A DNA stretch of 64,000 bases from Eubacterium ventriosum (GCF_025150745.1 NZ_CP102282.1:1747501-1811500), one strand, 5' to 3'. Counted from the stretch's first letter, positions 25,775-34,599 are shown. Notes: a model not told the origin generated them from the letters alone. A program made the numbers and translations.

Positions 25775-26923
25775 ATGAGAATTATTAATACAAAATTTAT
25801 ATTTAAGCTTGTTTTGCTATTTTTTATTTTGTTATTTTTAACGTCTAAACCTGTTAAAGCAGGAGTGATTTCGGAAGAGATTATAACAATTGATGATTTT
25901 GACTTGGAAGACAGCGGAAAAATTCTTAAAACTCAGGGGTATGATAACATTGATTACAAATATATATTAAAAAAGTTAAGGGACGGAGATGTGCTTCTTG
26001 TTTTAAAGGAGATAGGAAGAACTGCCTATGAAAAAACAATAGGGGATGTAAGTCTAATCGAAAAAACTCTTGTTAATCTGCTTTTGATTACAATTATTGC
26101 TTCTTTTTTTACAAACTTTGCAAATGTGTTTTCAAAGAATGGCATTAGCGATACAGGCTTTTATATATGTTATATGGTTACAGTTGCAATAATGGTAACT
26201 ATGTTTGAGGAGTTTTCAATTATAGCTGCCCAATTAGTGAAGCTATTATTAAAGTTTGTTGGCGGAATAATTCCGGCGTATTTTTTGTCGGTGGCAATAG
26301 TGGGACAGGCGGCAGCGGCCGGTTTTTATCAGTTAACACTTGTGATTATTGAGGTTTGCCAGTTCGTTTTTTTGAAAATAACATTGCCTGCAATAAAAAT
26401 ATACATGGCAATAAGTCTGGTTAATAATATTTCCAGAGAAGATTTTTTGTCGGGAACAACCCACGTAATAGAGAATTTTATAAATTTTGTAAATAAGACA
26501 ATGGTGGGAATAGTAACCGGGCTAAATATTATTCAGGGATTAATTTTGCCCTCAGTTGATATGGCAAAAAACACTACAATAAAGAAGTTTATCGGAACCT
26601 TGCCGGTTATAGGCGATGGGGCTGATGCGGTTACGGGAATGCTTTTAGGTTCAGCTAATTTAATTAAAAACTGCATCGGAACATTTGGAATCATAATGAT
26701 AATATTGATTTGCTTTGTTCCATATATGAAACTTCAAATATATTCAGCGTCGATTCAGATTTTTACGGCAATAATCCAGCCCGTTGCAGATAGACGAATA
26801 ATTGAAAGCCTTAACTGCCTTTGTAAGGGCATAAGGCTTCTTATAAGAGTTGTAATAAGCAGTGGTTTTCTTTTTGTAATAAGCATTGCAATTATATGTA
26901 TGACAACTAATGTAAAAACATAA
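25775..26923 (+). CDS. spoIIIAE: Stage III sporulation protein AE
   Basis: A 382-residue multi-pass membrane protein with an N-terminal signal-like helix (FKLVLLFFILLFLTSKPVKA) and about six further helices. VGGIIPAYFLSVAIVGQAAAAGF and KKFIGTLPVIGDGADAVTG are the family's conserved segments. It is the large polytopic component of the mother-cell feeding-tube channel. GTAAGGA precedes the ATG. Confidence 0.96.
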   Translation: MRIINTKFIFKLVLLFFILLFLTSKPVKAGVISEEIITIDDFDLEDSGKILKTQGYDNIDYKYILKKLRDGDVLLVLKEIGRTAYEKTIGDVSLIEKTLVNLLLITIIASFFTNFANVFSKNGISDTGFYICYMVTVAIMVTMFEEFSIIAAQLVKLLLKFVGGIIPAYFLSVAIVGQAAAAGFYQLTLVIIEVCQFVFLKITLPAIKIYMAISLVNNISREDFLSGTTHVIENFINFVNKTMVGIVTGLNIIQGLILPSVDMAKNTTIKKFIGTLPVIGDGADAVTGMLLGSANLIKNCIGTFGIIMIILICFVPYMKLQIYSASIQIFTAIIQPVADRRIIESLNCLCKGIRLLIRVVISSGFLFVISIAIICMTTNVKT

Positions 26924-26978
26924 TGGAATCAAATTTTAACATTTTGAAGCTCTAATCATAATAAAAAAGGAATAGTAA

Positions 26979-27293
26979 ATGGAATTTTTGTATCAATATA
27001 TAAAAAATATATGTATTTTTTCACTGGTAATTTCCCTTGTTTTAAATATATTTCCGGAAAGCAGCAGTAAGAAATATATAAAACTTTTTGCAGGTATAGT
27101 TTTGCTTGCACTAATCGTTAATCCCATTATTAATATAAAAAACAACAGTGGTGACATTGAGCAAATAATTAAAAACTACACTCATGGCAGTTTAAAAGAA
27201 GAAAATTATACTTTTGAAAATAACAGGGAGAGTCTTGAAAATAAGGTTTATGAAAGGGTGAGCAATGGATATAAAGAAAATGCCGGAAATTAA
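26979..27293 (+). CDS. spoIIIAF: Stage III sporulation protein AF (short form)
   Basis: The protein has two N-terminal helices (ICIFSLVISLVLNIF and KLFAGIVLLALIVNPI), the latter with the conserved FAGIVLLALIVNPI motif. It is only 104 residues, about half the length of the Bacillus protein, because the C-terminal soluble domain is missing or reduced. The reading frame is intact and its end overlaps spoIIIAG by 29 bases, so it looks functional rather than broken. Confidence 0.9.
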   Translation: MEFLYQYIKNICIFSLVISLVLNIFPESSSKKYIKLFAGIVLLALIVNPIINIKNNSGDIEQIIKNYTHGSLKEENYTFENNRESLENKVYERVSNGYKENAGN

Positions 27294-27810
27294 GAACATT
27301 AGTAAAATCGGAAAAGAAAAAATACTTCTTTTGGCATTGGCAGGAATAATGCTTGTAGGTGCATCATATTTTGAAAATATAAAAGATAAAAAAGTGCCGG
27401 ACAGCAATGTTAAAACCAAAACAACGTCAAACAATTACGAAACTGATATGGAAAATAAAGTTGAAAAACTTTTAGAGAATATTAATGGTATATCTAAAGT
27501 TTCCGTTGTAATATCTTTTAAATCAGGCAGCGAAAAAATATTACAGGAGGATGTGGAAGATTCGTCAGGAAAGGAAAAAAATGAAAATAGAGATAACATA
27601 AATGCTTCATCTAAAAAGTCAACAGTCATATTTTCAGGGAATAACGGAGAAGAGCCTTATATAGTTAAGGAACTTTATCCAAAAGTTGAGGGTATAGCAA
27701 TTACGGCAAAAGGTATTTCGGATGAAAAAAAGAAGGGACAAATTATTAATATGTTATCGGCATTATTTGATGTTCCGATACATAAAATATCAGTATTAGA
27801 AGTTGATTAG
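27265..27810 (+). CDS. spoIIIAG: Stage III sporulation protein AG
   Basis: A 181-residue protein with a single transmembrane helix (ILLLALAGIMLVGASYF) and a ring-forming extracytoplasmic domain related to type III secretion ring proteins. NINGISKVSVVISFKSGSE and EGIAITAKGISDEKKKGQI are the family signatures. It forms the large ring in the intermembrane space. GAAAGGG lies before ATG 27265, inside the end of spoIIIAF. Confidence 0.95.
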   Translation: MDIKKMPEIKNISKIGKEKILLLALAGIMLVGASYFENIKDKKVPDSNVKTKTTSNNYETDMENKVEKLLENINGISKVSVVISFKSGSEKILQEDVEDSSGKEKNENRDNINASSKKSTVIFSGNNGEEPYIVKELYPKVEGIAITAKGISDEKKKGQIINMLSALFDVPIHKISVLEVD

Positions 27811-27822
27811 GAGGGATGTCCA

Positions 27823-28503
27823 ATGAAAAAAATATTAAAAAAGAATCAGATTATTGTTACGGCGCTGGCTGTTCTGATTGCAGTTGCAGGGTATTTGAAT
27901 TATACGGATAATCTGTCAAAGAAGGAAAAGACGAAAGAGGCAAACAATAATACATATGACAGTGTTTATTCACAGGATAATATTTCAGATGAAAACGGTG
28001 AAATAAAAAGTCTGGACGGTGAAGGTTTGGACAGTAGTGCTGAAAATTCGGGGGATGATGTAAATGGTGAAAATGAAAAAAACGATGGTACTAATCAGGA
28101 AGAAACCAAAGAGCCGGGAGCTGCAATATTAACTAATGGCACATCAGTAAGCAGTTATATGGTTCAGGCAAGATTAAACAGGGAACAGACACGTTCAAAA
28201 AATAAGGAAACTTTATTGGAAGTGATTAACAATAAGGGCTTGGAGGAGAATCAAAAAAAGAAAGCAGTAACCTCAATGACTGAACTTACAAAAACTACAG
28301 ATATGGAAAATACAGTGGAAACGTTATTAAAGGCAAAAGGTTTTGAGGATGTGCTTGTAACGATTACAGACAAACAGGTGGATGTTATTGTAAATGATGC
28401 TGAGATGGATGAAACAAAGAAAGCTCAAATTGAAAATGTGGTAAAGAGAAAAACGGGAATAGCAGCAAAGAACATAACAATTACACCAACAAACAACCAA
28501 TAA
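27823..28503 (+). CDS. spoIIIAH: Stage III sporulation protein AH
   Basis: SpoIIIAH spans the mother-cell membrane once and contacts SpoIIQ from the forespore. The 226-residue protein begins with a helix (NQIIVTALAVLIAVAGYLNY), followed by about 70 Asn/Asp/Glu-rich linker residues and the YscJ/FliF-like domain with SMVQARLNREQTRSKN-type start and FEDVLVTITDKQVDVIV. SpoIIQ is not encoded nearby. GGAGGG precedes the start. It is the last gene of the operon, closed by a terminator. Confidence 0.96.
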   Translation: MKKILKKNQIIVTALAVLIAVAGYLNYTDNLSKKEKTKEANNNTYDSVYSQDNISDENGEIKSLDGEGLDSSAENSGDDVNGENEKNDGTNQEETKEPGAAILTNGTSVSSYMVQARLNREQTRSKNKETLLEVINNKGLEENQKKKAVTSMTELTKTTDMENTVETLLKAKGFEDVLVTITDKQVDVIVNDAEMDETKKAQIENVVKRKTGIAAKNITITPTNNQ

Positions 28504-28508
28504 GAAAA

Positions 28509-28528
28509 GCCGCACCATTTGGTGCGGC
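28509..28528. terminator. Convergent terminator between spoIIIAH and the DtxR-type gene
   Basis: GCCGCACCA (28509-28517) and TGGTGCGGC (28520-28528) make a perfect 9-bp GC-rich stem with a two-base gap. The T-rich tail TTTTCTTA is on the minus strand, so it best serves the minus-strand gene, but it can stop both. Confidence 0.8.
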
Positions 28529-28541
28529 GTTAATATTAAAA

Positions 28542-28907
28542 TTATAATTTAATATGTTCCTTTAAAGCTGCAAAACTTTCTTCGCTTATTACATGCTCAA
28601 TTCTACATGCATCTTCCGCAGCAATTTTCTCATCAACCCCAAGGCTTGTTAAAAAAGCTGTTATGAAACGATGACGTTCATAAATCATTTCAGCAATTTT
28701 TTTGCCTTCATCTGTAAGATAGATAAATCCAGCATCGGTTACTGTAATCTGATTCTTAGCTTTTAAATTCTTCATTGCAATACTAATACTTGATTTCTTA
28801 TATCCTAACTCGTTTGCTATATCTACTGATCTTACAACAGGAAGCTTCTGACTTAACATCAAGATTGTCTCTAAATAATTTTCTGCTGATTCGTTACTAT
28901 GTGTCAT
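28542..28907 (-). CDS. DtxR/MntR family metal-dependent regulator
   Basis: The 121-residue protein has the family's N-terminal winged helix (ENYLETILMLSQKLPVVRSVDIANEL, then KSSISIAMKNLKAKNQITV) and dimer domain with metal-binding pattern ERHRFITAFLTSLGV and EDACRIEHVIS, where His, Glu and Cys are typical ligands. It lacks the SH3-like third domain, as in MntR. Whether it senses iron or manganese is not decidable by eye; the Cys in EDACRIEH is found in both DtxR/IdeR and FeoA-linked regulators. It is divergent from a FeoB-associated peptide gene that carries a matching dyad. Confidence 0.93.
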   Translation of the reverse strand: MTHSNESAENYLETILMLSQKLPVVRSVDIANELGYKKSSISIAMKNLKAKNQITVTDAGFIYLTDEGKKIAEMIYERHRFITAFLTSLGVDEKIAAEDACRIEHVISEESFAALKEHIKL

Positions 28908-29016
28908 ATTATTACCATCCTAACTTAATTCTTTTAAATTTAAAATAATTCCAACTAAGTAACCGGAAAGAACCGGTGCTGTGAAACCTAAGGCCGTTAA
29001 CATATACGTAAACCAT

Positions 29017-29045
29017 ATTATACCATTTATTATATAAATATTCAA
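29017..29045 (-). promoter_or_regulatory. Promoter of the DtxR-type regulator gene
   Basis: On the minus strand TTGAAT (29040-29045), 17 bp, TATAAT (29017-29022). Downstream lies an inverted repeat ACCGG-N6-CCGGT (about 28962-28977) and a TTAGGTT half site, either of which could be an operator. The rest of the 28908-29239 gap is this divergent promoter region. Confidence 0.7.
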
Positions 29046-29090
29046 ATTAAATAAAAAATTATAAAATAACCAAAATAAAGAAAAAAGTTA

Positions 29091-29122
29091 TTGACATAGA
29101 ACAGAGGTTAGGGTATACTAAC
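29091..29122 (+). promoter_or_regulatory. Promoter and overlapping DtxR-like operator of the FeoB-associated gene
   Basis: TTGACA (29091-29096), 17 bp, TATACT (29114-29119). The dyad GTTAG-GGTATA-CTAAC (29107-29122) covers the -10, where a bound repressor would block transcription. It matches the arrangement at 17354-17369 in both arms and spacing. Confidence 0.7.
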
Positions 29123-29239
29123 TACTGCAAGGAAAACTTCTAAATGTTAATATATAGCCAAGCAGGATAGCAAGATTTTATGGGCAAGAAAATCTTGCTA
29201 TCAACTTTGCGTTTGAAAAGAAAAATGGAGGCGAATGAT

Positions 29240-29377
29240 ATGGGAACAATCATTGTACTAATAGTATTAGCAATTATAGTAGCTTTAATAATTAGAAGCA
29301 TGGTTAAAGATAAAAAAGCCGGCAAGTCGCTTCAGTGCGGTGGAGATTGCAGCAAGTGTGGCGGACACTGCCATTAA
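29240..29377 (+). CDS. FeoB-associated Cys-rich membrane peptide
   Basis: A 45-residue peptide with one hydrophobic helix (GTIIVLIVLAIIVALIIRSM) and a Cys-rich tail with CGGDCSKCGGHCH, the pattern of the FeoB-associated family found with ferrous iron transporters. No feoA or feoB is in the window, so it is an orphan here. ATG 29240 has GGAGG eight bases upstream; a longer frame from 29180 is not supported. The promoter overlaps a DtxR-like dyad, consistent with metal control. Confidence 0.9.
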   Translation: MGTIIVLIVLAIIVALIIRSMVKDKKAGKSLQCGGDCSKCGGHCH

Positions 29378-29446
29378 GACTAAAACGGTAGTGGTAAAGG
29401 TTCCTGACATAGACTGGCAATAAACTAAATACAATAATTTAGTCAG

Positions 29447-29475
29447 TTGTAAAATGACATCAATGATGGTATAAT
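29447..29475 (+). promoter_or_regulatory. Promoter of asp23-like gene
   Basis: TTGTAA (29447-29452), 17 bp, TATAAT (29470-29475), with AGGAGG and the start codon about 30 bases further on. Confidence 0.7.
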
Positions 29476-29505
29476 AATCACAAGAATACGCATTAGGAGG
29501 TCAAT

Positions 29506-29877
29506 ATGGAATCTCAGAGAACTACTTATATTGAACATGACAATTCTGACTTAGGAGAAGTTCAGATTAGTAATGATGTACTTGCTGTTATTTCAGCGAT
29601 GGCAGCAATGGAGGTTGATGGTGTTGTGGCTATGGCTGGAAACATCACAGCAGAGCTTGTTTCAAAACTTGGAATGAAGAAATTATCTAAAGGCGTTAGA
29701 GTTGACGTTGTAGATAATACAGTAATGGTAGATTTATCAATTATTCTTAGAATTAATGAGAATATAGTTACAATATCAAAGAAGGTTCAGGACAAGGTTA
29801 AAACAACAGTAGAAAACATGACAGGTATGGAAGTTGCCAATGTTAATGTGAACATTGCAAGCGTAGCAACTAACTAA
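29506..29877 (+). CDS. Asp23/Gls24 family envelope stress protein
   Basis: The 123-residue protein carries the family pattern: GEVQISNDVLAVISAMAAMEVDGVV near the N-terminus, then SKGVRVDVVDNTVMVDLSI and the C-terminal VANVNVNIASV. Members are abundant membrane-associated proteins linked to cell-wall stress; in many Firmicutes one lies before nusB, as here. It has its own promoter and terminator and so is transcribed apart from nusB. Confidence 0.95.
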   Translation: MESQRTTYIEHDNSDLGEVQISNDVLAVISAMAAMEVDGVVAMAGNITAELVSKLGMKKLSKGVRVDVVDNTVMVDLSIILRINENIVTISKKVQDKVKTTVENMTGMEVANVNVNIASVATN

Positions 29878-29892
29878 ACAAGTTATTTTTTA

Positions 29893-29918
29893 GGGTGTCT
29901 GTAACAGACACCCTTTTT
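29893..29918 (+). terminator. Intrinsic terminator of the asp23-like gene
   Basis: GGGTGTCTG (29893-29901) and CAGACACCC (29905-29913) form a perfect stem with a TAA loop, followed by TTTTT. Confidence 0.9.
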
Positions 29919-29954
29919 GACATCATAGGAATACTAGCAATTTTAGGAGGAAAT

Positions 29955-30350
29955 ATGAACAGAGTTAAATTAAGAGAGAATACATTTAAGTTATTATATT
30001 GTAATGATTTTCACAATAGATCAGAAATGCCGAAACAGTATGATTTGTTTTGGGAGGAAACACCTGAAGTATCAGAAGAAGACAGAAAATTTATTTCTAA
30101 CAGAGTTGATGCAATAGCAGAAAAGATAGACGAAATAGATGAAGCAATCAATAAGGCTGCTGTAAAGTGGACAACAGATAGAATGTCAAAAGTAGATCTT
30201 ACAATATTAAGACTTGCTTATTATGAAATGAAGATTGATGAAGACATTCCTGAAAAAGTTGCTGTTGATCAAGCCATTGAACTTGCTAAGAAATATGGAA
30301 CAGATGATTCACCTTCATTTGTTAACGGTGTACTTGCAAAGTTATTTTAG
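29955..30350 (+). CDS. nusB: Transcription antitermination factor NusB
   Basis: NusB with NusE binds boxA in rRNA transcripts to prevent termination. The 131-residue protein is all helical with family marks NRVKLRENTFKLLYCNDF at the start and TILRLAYYEMKID...PEKVAVDQAIELAKKYG...FVNGVLAK in the C-terminal half. ATG 29955 has AGGAGG six bases upstream. It opens a tightly packed operon running to argR. Confidence 0.96.
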   Translation: MNRVKLRENTFKLLYCNDFHNRSEMPKQYDLFWEETPEVSEEDRKFISNRVDAIAEKIDEIDEAINKAAVKWTTDRMSKVDLTILRLAYYEMKIDEDIPEKVAVDQAIELAKKYGTDDSPSFVNGVLAKLF

Positions 30351-30358
30351 GAGTTAAT

Positions 30359-31570
30359 ATGGCATCCATATATACTGTAGGACAGGTAAACAATTATATA
30401 AAAAGAATGTTTAATCAGGACTTTGCCTTAAATAATATCTATATAAAAGGCGAGGTAAGTAACTGCAAATATCACACATCGGGACATATTTATTTTACGT
30501 TAAAGGATAGAACCGGAGTTATATCCGCAATTATGTTTGCAGGTAACAGGTCAGGACTTAAATTTAAGATGGAAGAAGGTCAGAAGGTTGTTGTCCTTGG
30601 CAGCGTAAGTGTTTATGAAAGAGATGGAAAGTACCAGATATATGCTAAGGAGATTATATTAGAAGGGGCAGGGTTACTTTATCAAAGATTTGAGCAATTA
30701 AAAGTTGAACTTGAAGAAATGGGACTTTTTGATCCTATGTATAAGAAACCTATTCCAAGATATGCTACAAGAATTGGAATATGTACAGCACAGACAGGTG
30801 CGGCAATACAAGATATTATTAATATAACAACCAGACGTAATCCGTATGTGCAACTTTATTTGTATCCATGCCTTGTGCAGGGGGCTGATGCAGCAAAAGA
30901 CATTGTTAACGGAATAAGATGTCTTGACTCAATGAATCTTGACACCATTATTGTAGGCCGTGGTGGTGGCTCTATAGAGGATTTGTGGGCTTTTAATGAA
31001 AAGATTGTGGCAGAAGCCATTTTTAATTGCAATACCCCTATTATATCTGCAGTAGGACATGAAACAGATACAACAATAGCAGATTATGTTTCGGACAGAA
31101 GAGCACCTACTCCGTCGGCAGCGGCAGAATTGGCAGTGTTTGATTATATGGAATTTGAAAATAAGTTGCAGAATTATAGAAAGATGCTTACAACTTACGA
31201 AAAACATTTTATTGAAAAATACAAATTACTTACTAAGAATCTGGAAAATAGTATTCAGATGTATAGTCCTAAGAATATGTTACTTACAAGAAAGCAATAT
31301 ATATCTGACTTGCAGATGCATCTTACAGATTGTTTTCATACTATTTTGGATAGTAGAAAACATATGCTTCAGATATACGCAGTAAGACTTAACGGATTAT
31401 CTCCACTTAATAAGATTTCAAAAGGCTTTGCCTATGTTGCAAATGATTCAGGAGAATCAATTAAAACAGTGGAACAACTTAAAAAAGGAGATAATATTAA
31501 TCTGACAATTTCAGACGGAAAAATAAAAGCAAGTGTATTGGAAGTTCAGGGAGAAAATAATGGAGAATAA
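30359..31570 (+). CDS. xseA: Exodeoxyribonuclease VII large subunit
   Basis: XseA is the catalytic subunit of exonuclease VII, which degrades single-stranded DNA. The 403-residue protein has an N-terminal OB-fold (YTVGQVNNYIKRMF, VSNCKYHTSGHIYFTLKD) and the catalytic domain with GRGGGSIEDLWAFNEK near residue 200 and SAVGHETDTTIADYVSDRRAPTPSAAAE-type motif near 233. A coiled-coil region follows. It overlaps xseB by 11 bases. Confidence 0.97.
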   Translation: MASIYTVGQVNNYIKRMFNQDFALNNIYIKGEVSNCKYHTSGHIYFTLKDRTGVISAIMFAGNRSGLKFKMEEGQKVVVLGSVSVYERDGKYQIYAKEIILEGAGLLYQRFEQLKVELEEMGLFDPMYKKPIPRYATRIGICTAQTGAAIQDIINITTRRNPYVQLYLYPCLVQGADAAKDIVNGIRCLDSMNLDTIIVGRGGGSIEDLWAFNEKIVAEAIFNCNTPIISAVGHETDTTIADYVSDRRAPTPSAAAELAVFDYMEFENKLQNYRKMLTTYEKHFIEKYKLLTKNLENSIQMYSPKNMLLTRKQYISDLQMHLTDCFHTILDSRKHMLQIYAVRLNGLSPLNKISKGFAYVANDSGESIKTVEQLKKGDNINLTISDGKIKASVLEVQGENNGE

Positions 31571-31829
31571 TACTGAAAATAATGTTACAGGTATTATAGA
31601 AGAAAATAATACGGAAAATAATATGAATAATACAGAAAATGTCGGCATAGAAGATAATTTTGAACAGCTTGAAGATATAATTTCAAAAATGCAGTCAGAC
31701 AGAATAACATTAGAACAGTCATTTGAATTATATAATAAAGGGCTTAGTTTGGTACAGGATTGTAACAACCAGATTGAAAAAATAGAAAAGCAGATTAAAA
31801 TTATTGAAGAGGGAAATATAAATGAATAA
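31560..31829 (+). CDS. xseB: Exodeoxyribonuclease VII small subunit
   Basis: The 89-residue protein has about 30 Asn/Glu-rich residues of extension, then the family core FEQLEDIISKMQSDRITLEQS and YNKGLSLVQDCNNQIEKIEKQIKI. The extension consists of repeated ENNTENN-like units that make it longer than the usual 70-80 residues. ATG 31560 has GGGAG six bases upstream and lies within the xseA end; its own end overlaps ispA by eight bases. Confidence 0.93.
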   Translation: MENNTENNVTGIIEENNTENNMNNTENVGIEDNFEQLEDIISKMQSDRITLEQSFELYNKGLSLVQDCNNQIEKIEKQIKIIEEGNINE

Positions 31830-32712
31830 TTTTGATACAGAATTAAAGGAAAGAACGGCATACGTTGAAAAGATTGTATACGATTATTGTCCTAAGGAAG
31901 AAGGACTGCAGAAGATTATAATTGAAGCAATGAATTACAGTCTTAAGGCAGGTGGAAAAAGATTAAGACCAATGCTTGTTTTGGAAACATTAAGATTGTT
32001 TGGCGGAGATGAAAAAGAGGCATATCCGTTTATGGCAGCAATGGAAATGATTCATACATATTCATTAGTACATGATGATTTGCCGGCAATGGATAATGAT
32101 ATGTATAGAAGAGGCAAGAAGACTACACACGCCGTATATGGCGAAGATATAGGGATTCTTGCAGGGGATGGACTTCTTAATATGGCATACGAAACTATGA
32201 GTATGGCAATACTAAAGAGTAAATATCCTCAAAGAGCAGCACTTGCCATGAATATTCTTGCTTACAAGGCAGGAATCTACGGAATGATTGGCGGTCAGAC
32301 TGTTGATGTAATAAACGAAAATAAAGAAAAAGACATAGATACAATTAATTTTATTCACAAGCTTAAGACAGCAGCATTAATCGAGGGGGCAATGATGGTT
32401 GGAGCCATTCTGGCAGGAGTAGATGAGCAGGCTGTTGAAACAGTGGAGGAAATAGCAACTAATGTAGGTATAGCATTCCAAATTCAGGATGATATTCTTG
32501 ATGTAACAGGAACATTGGAAGAACTTGGAAAGCCGGTTCTTAGTGATGAAAAGAACAATAAGACTACATATGTTACTTTAAAAGGAATAGATGAATCAAA
32601 AAGGCTAGTTGAAGATTACTCAGAAAAGGCGGTTAATTTACTTGAAAGTCTTGGGGAAGATAGTGAATTCCTTAAAAATTTAATTATAAAATTAATTAAC
32701 AGAGTGAAATAA
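31822..32712 (+). CDS. ispA: Polyprenyl (farnesyl/geranylgeranyl) diphosphate synthase
   Basis: This enzyme condenses isopentenyl diphosphate into farnesyl or geranylgeranyl diphosphate for undecaprenyl and other isoprenoids. The 296-residue protein has GGKRLRPML, the first Asp-rich motif DDLPAMDND near residue 85 followed by RRGKKTTH, and the second motif DDILD near 222. Context with dxs and xseB is the usual Firmicutes order. The chain length of product cannot be set by eye. Confidence 0.95.
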   Translation: MNNFDTELKERTAYVEKIVYDYCPKEEGLQKIIIEAMNYSLKAGGKRLRPMLVLETLRLFGGDEKEAYPFMAAMEMIHTYSLVHDDLPAMDNDMYRRGKKTTHAVYGEDIGILAGDGLLNMAYETMSMAILKSKYPQRAALAMNILAYKAGIYGMIGGQTVDVINENKEKDIDTINFIHKLKTAALIEGAMMVGAILAGVDEQAVETVEEIATNVGIAFQIQDDILDVTGTLEELGKPVLSDEKNNKTTYVTLKGIDESKRLVEDYSEKAVNLLESLGEDSEFLKNLIIKLINRVK

Positions 32713-34599
32713 ATGAGTGAACTTTTAGAAAAAATTAATAAACCAAATGATATTAAAAATATAGATAAAAAAGATTATCCAAAACTTGCAGAAGAAATAA
32801 GAGAGTTTCTTATTGATTCAGTAAGTAAGACAGGGGGACATCTTGCTTCTAACTTAGGTACTGTTGATTTAACAATAGCTTTGCATGCAGTGCTTGATTT
32901 CCCTAAGGATAAGATTGTATGGGATGTTGGACATCAGGCATATACACATAAGATTTTAACAGGTCGTAAGGACGAGTTTGAATCTTTGCGACAGTTAAAC
33001 GGATTAAGTGGTTTTCCGAAAAGACATGAAAGTCTATGTGACAGCTTTGATACAGGTCATAGTTCAACATCCATTTCTGCTGCCCTTGGTATGGCAACTG
33101 CAGCTGAACTAAATGAAACAGATGAAAAGATAGTTGCAGTAATAGGCGACGGAGCTTTAAGCGGTGGTATGGCATTAGAAGCAATTAACAATGCGGCAGA
33201 TTTAAAACGAAACATGCTTATTATTATAAATGACAATAAAATGTCAATATCAAAGAATGTTGGTGGTATGTCTAATTATCTTAATAAGTTAAGAGCAAGT
33301 GAACAATACAATGACTTTAAAAGTGATGTAGAAACATCACTTAGCAGAATCCCCAAATTTGGTTCAAGCCTTGTAAAAAGTGTAAAAAGAACAAAGGACC
33401 ATATTAAGAATCTGTTTATTAGTCAGGGATTGTTTGAAGATTTGGGAATAACATCTATTGGGCCTGTTGACGGCCATAATATTCCTGAAATGATAGATAT
33501 TTTTAAAGAGGCATTAAAGATTAACAGACCGATTATTATTTGTGTAAGAACAAAGAAGGGCAAGGGTTATGAACCTGCAGAGAATAATCCTTCTAAGTAT
33601 CACGGAGTTAATCCTTTTGACATAAGTACAGGCCTTGAAACAGTAACTAACGGAATGATGTCATATACAGATGTTTTCTCAAAAACATTGGTTAAAATGG
33701 CAAAGACAAATGACAGAATTCTTGCAATAACAGCGGCAATGCCTGATGGAACAGGATTATCAAGATTCCAGAAAGAATTCCCTGACAGATTTTTCGATGT
33801 GGGAATAGCAGAAGAACACGCAGTAACTTTTGCAGCAGGACTTGCAGTATCCGGATACAAGCCTGTGGTGTCAATATATTCATCGTTCTATCAGAGAGCA
33901 TATGATCAGATTTTACACGATGTATGTATACAGAAACTTCCGGTAACATTGATTTTTGACAGGGCAGGTCTGGTTGGTAGTGACGGCGAAACCCATCAGG
34001 GCATTTTTGATATGTCATTTCTGTCAGCAATGCCTAATATGACAATAATTGCACCGTCAGGAATTAAAGAATTAAAAGAGGCAATGAAGTTTGCTGAACA
34101 TTTTGACGGGCCAATAGCAATCAGATTTGCAAGAGGTGTTGCTTTTCCTGAAATTAAGGAAGACATTAATTTGCAGTATGGAAAAGGTCAGATATTAAAA
34201 GAAGGCAGTAAAGATGGCAACAATGCAGGTGGTAATGTGGCAATTATAGCTGTAGGCTCAATGGTTGAGGAAACCTATAAGGCAATAGATATGCTTGAGA
34301 AAGAGAATGTACATCCTGCATTTGTCAATCCTGTTTTTATTAAACCTATGGATACTGAACTTATTAAAAGGGTTGCTGAAAATCACAAACATATAATTGT
34401 TGTGGAAGAAGGAATTAAAAAAGGCGGTTTTGGAGAAAGCGTTGAAACTTTCATATTGGAAAGTGGAATTGATGCAGATGTTCAGGTTATGGCAATTGAT
34501 GACAGGTTTGTGGAACAGGGTAACGTGGCTTTGCTTAGGGAAGAAATAGGAATAAGCTATAAAAATATATACGAAAAGGTAATGGAACTGACAAGATGA
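32713..34599 (+). CDS. dxs: 1-deoxy-D-xylulose-5-phosphate synthase
   Basis: Dxs makes the first intermediate of the methylerythritol phosphate pathway from pyruvate and glyceraldehyde 3-phosphate. The 628-residue protein has GHQAYTHKILTGRK near residue 75, the thiamine diphosphate motif GDGALSGGMALEA near 144 and the transketolase-type C-terminal part with DVGIAEEHAVTFAAG and DRAGLVGSDGETHQG. Stop and start join ispA directly with no gap. It overlaps tlyA by four bases. Confidence 0.97.
   Translation: MSELLEKINKPNDIKNIDKKDYPKLAEEIREFLIDSVSKTGGHLASNLGTVDLTIALHAVLDFPKDKIVWDVGHQAYTHKILTGRKDEFESLRQLNGLSGFPKRHESLCDSFDTGHSSTSISAALGMATAAELNETDEKIVAVIGDGALSGGMALEAINNAADLKRNMLIIINDNKMSISKNVGGMSNYLNKLRASEQYNDFKSDVETSLSRIPKFGSSLVKSVKRTKDHIKNLFISQGLFEDLGITSIGPVDGHNIPEMIDIFKEALKINRPIIICVRTKKGKGYEPAENNPSKYHGVNPFDISTGLETVTNGMMSYTDVFSKTLVKMAKTNDRILAITAAMPDGTGLSRFQKEFPDRFFDVGIAEEHAVTFAAGLAVSGYKPVVSIYSSFYQRAYDQILHDVCIQKLPVTLIFDRAGLVGSDGETHQGIFDMSFLSAMPNMTIIAPSGIKELKEAMKFAEHFDGPIAIRFARGVAFPEIKEDINLQYGKGQILKEGSKDGNNAGGNVAIIAVGSMVEETYKAIDMLEKENVHPAFVNPVFIKPMDTELIKRVAENHKHIIVVEEGIKKGGFGESVETFILESGIDADVQVMAIDDRFVEQGNVALLREEIGISYKNIYEKVMELTR

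Noticed and set aside
30929-31207. Minus-strand open frame inside xseA
   Set aside because: It is a shadow of the conserved catalytic region of xseA, rich in Cys and His by codon mirror, without a ribosome site.
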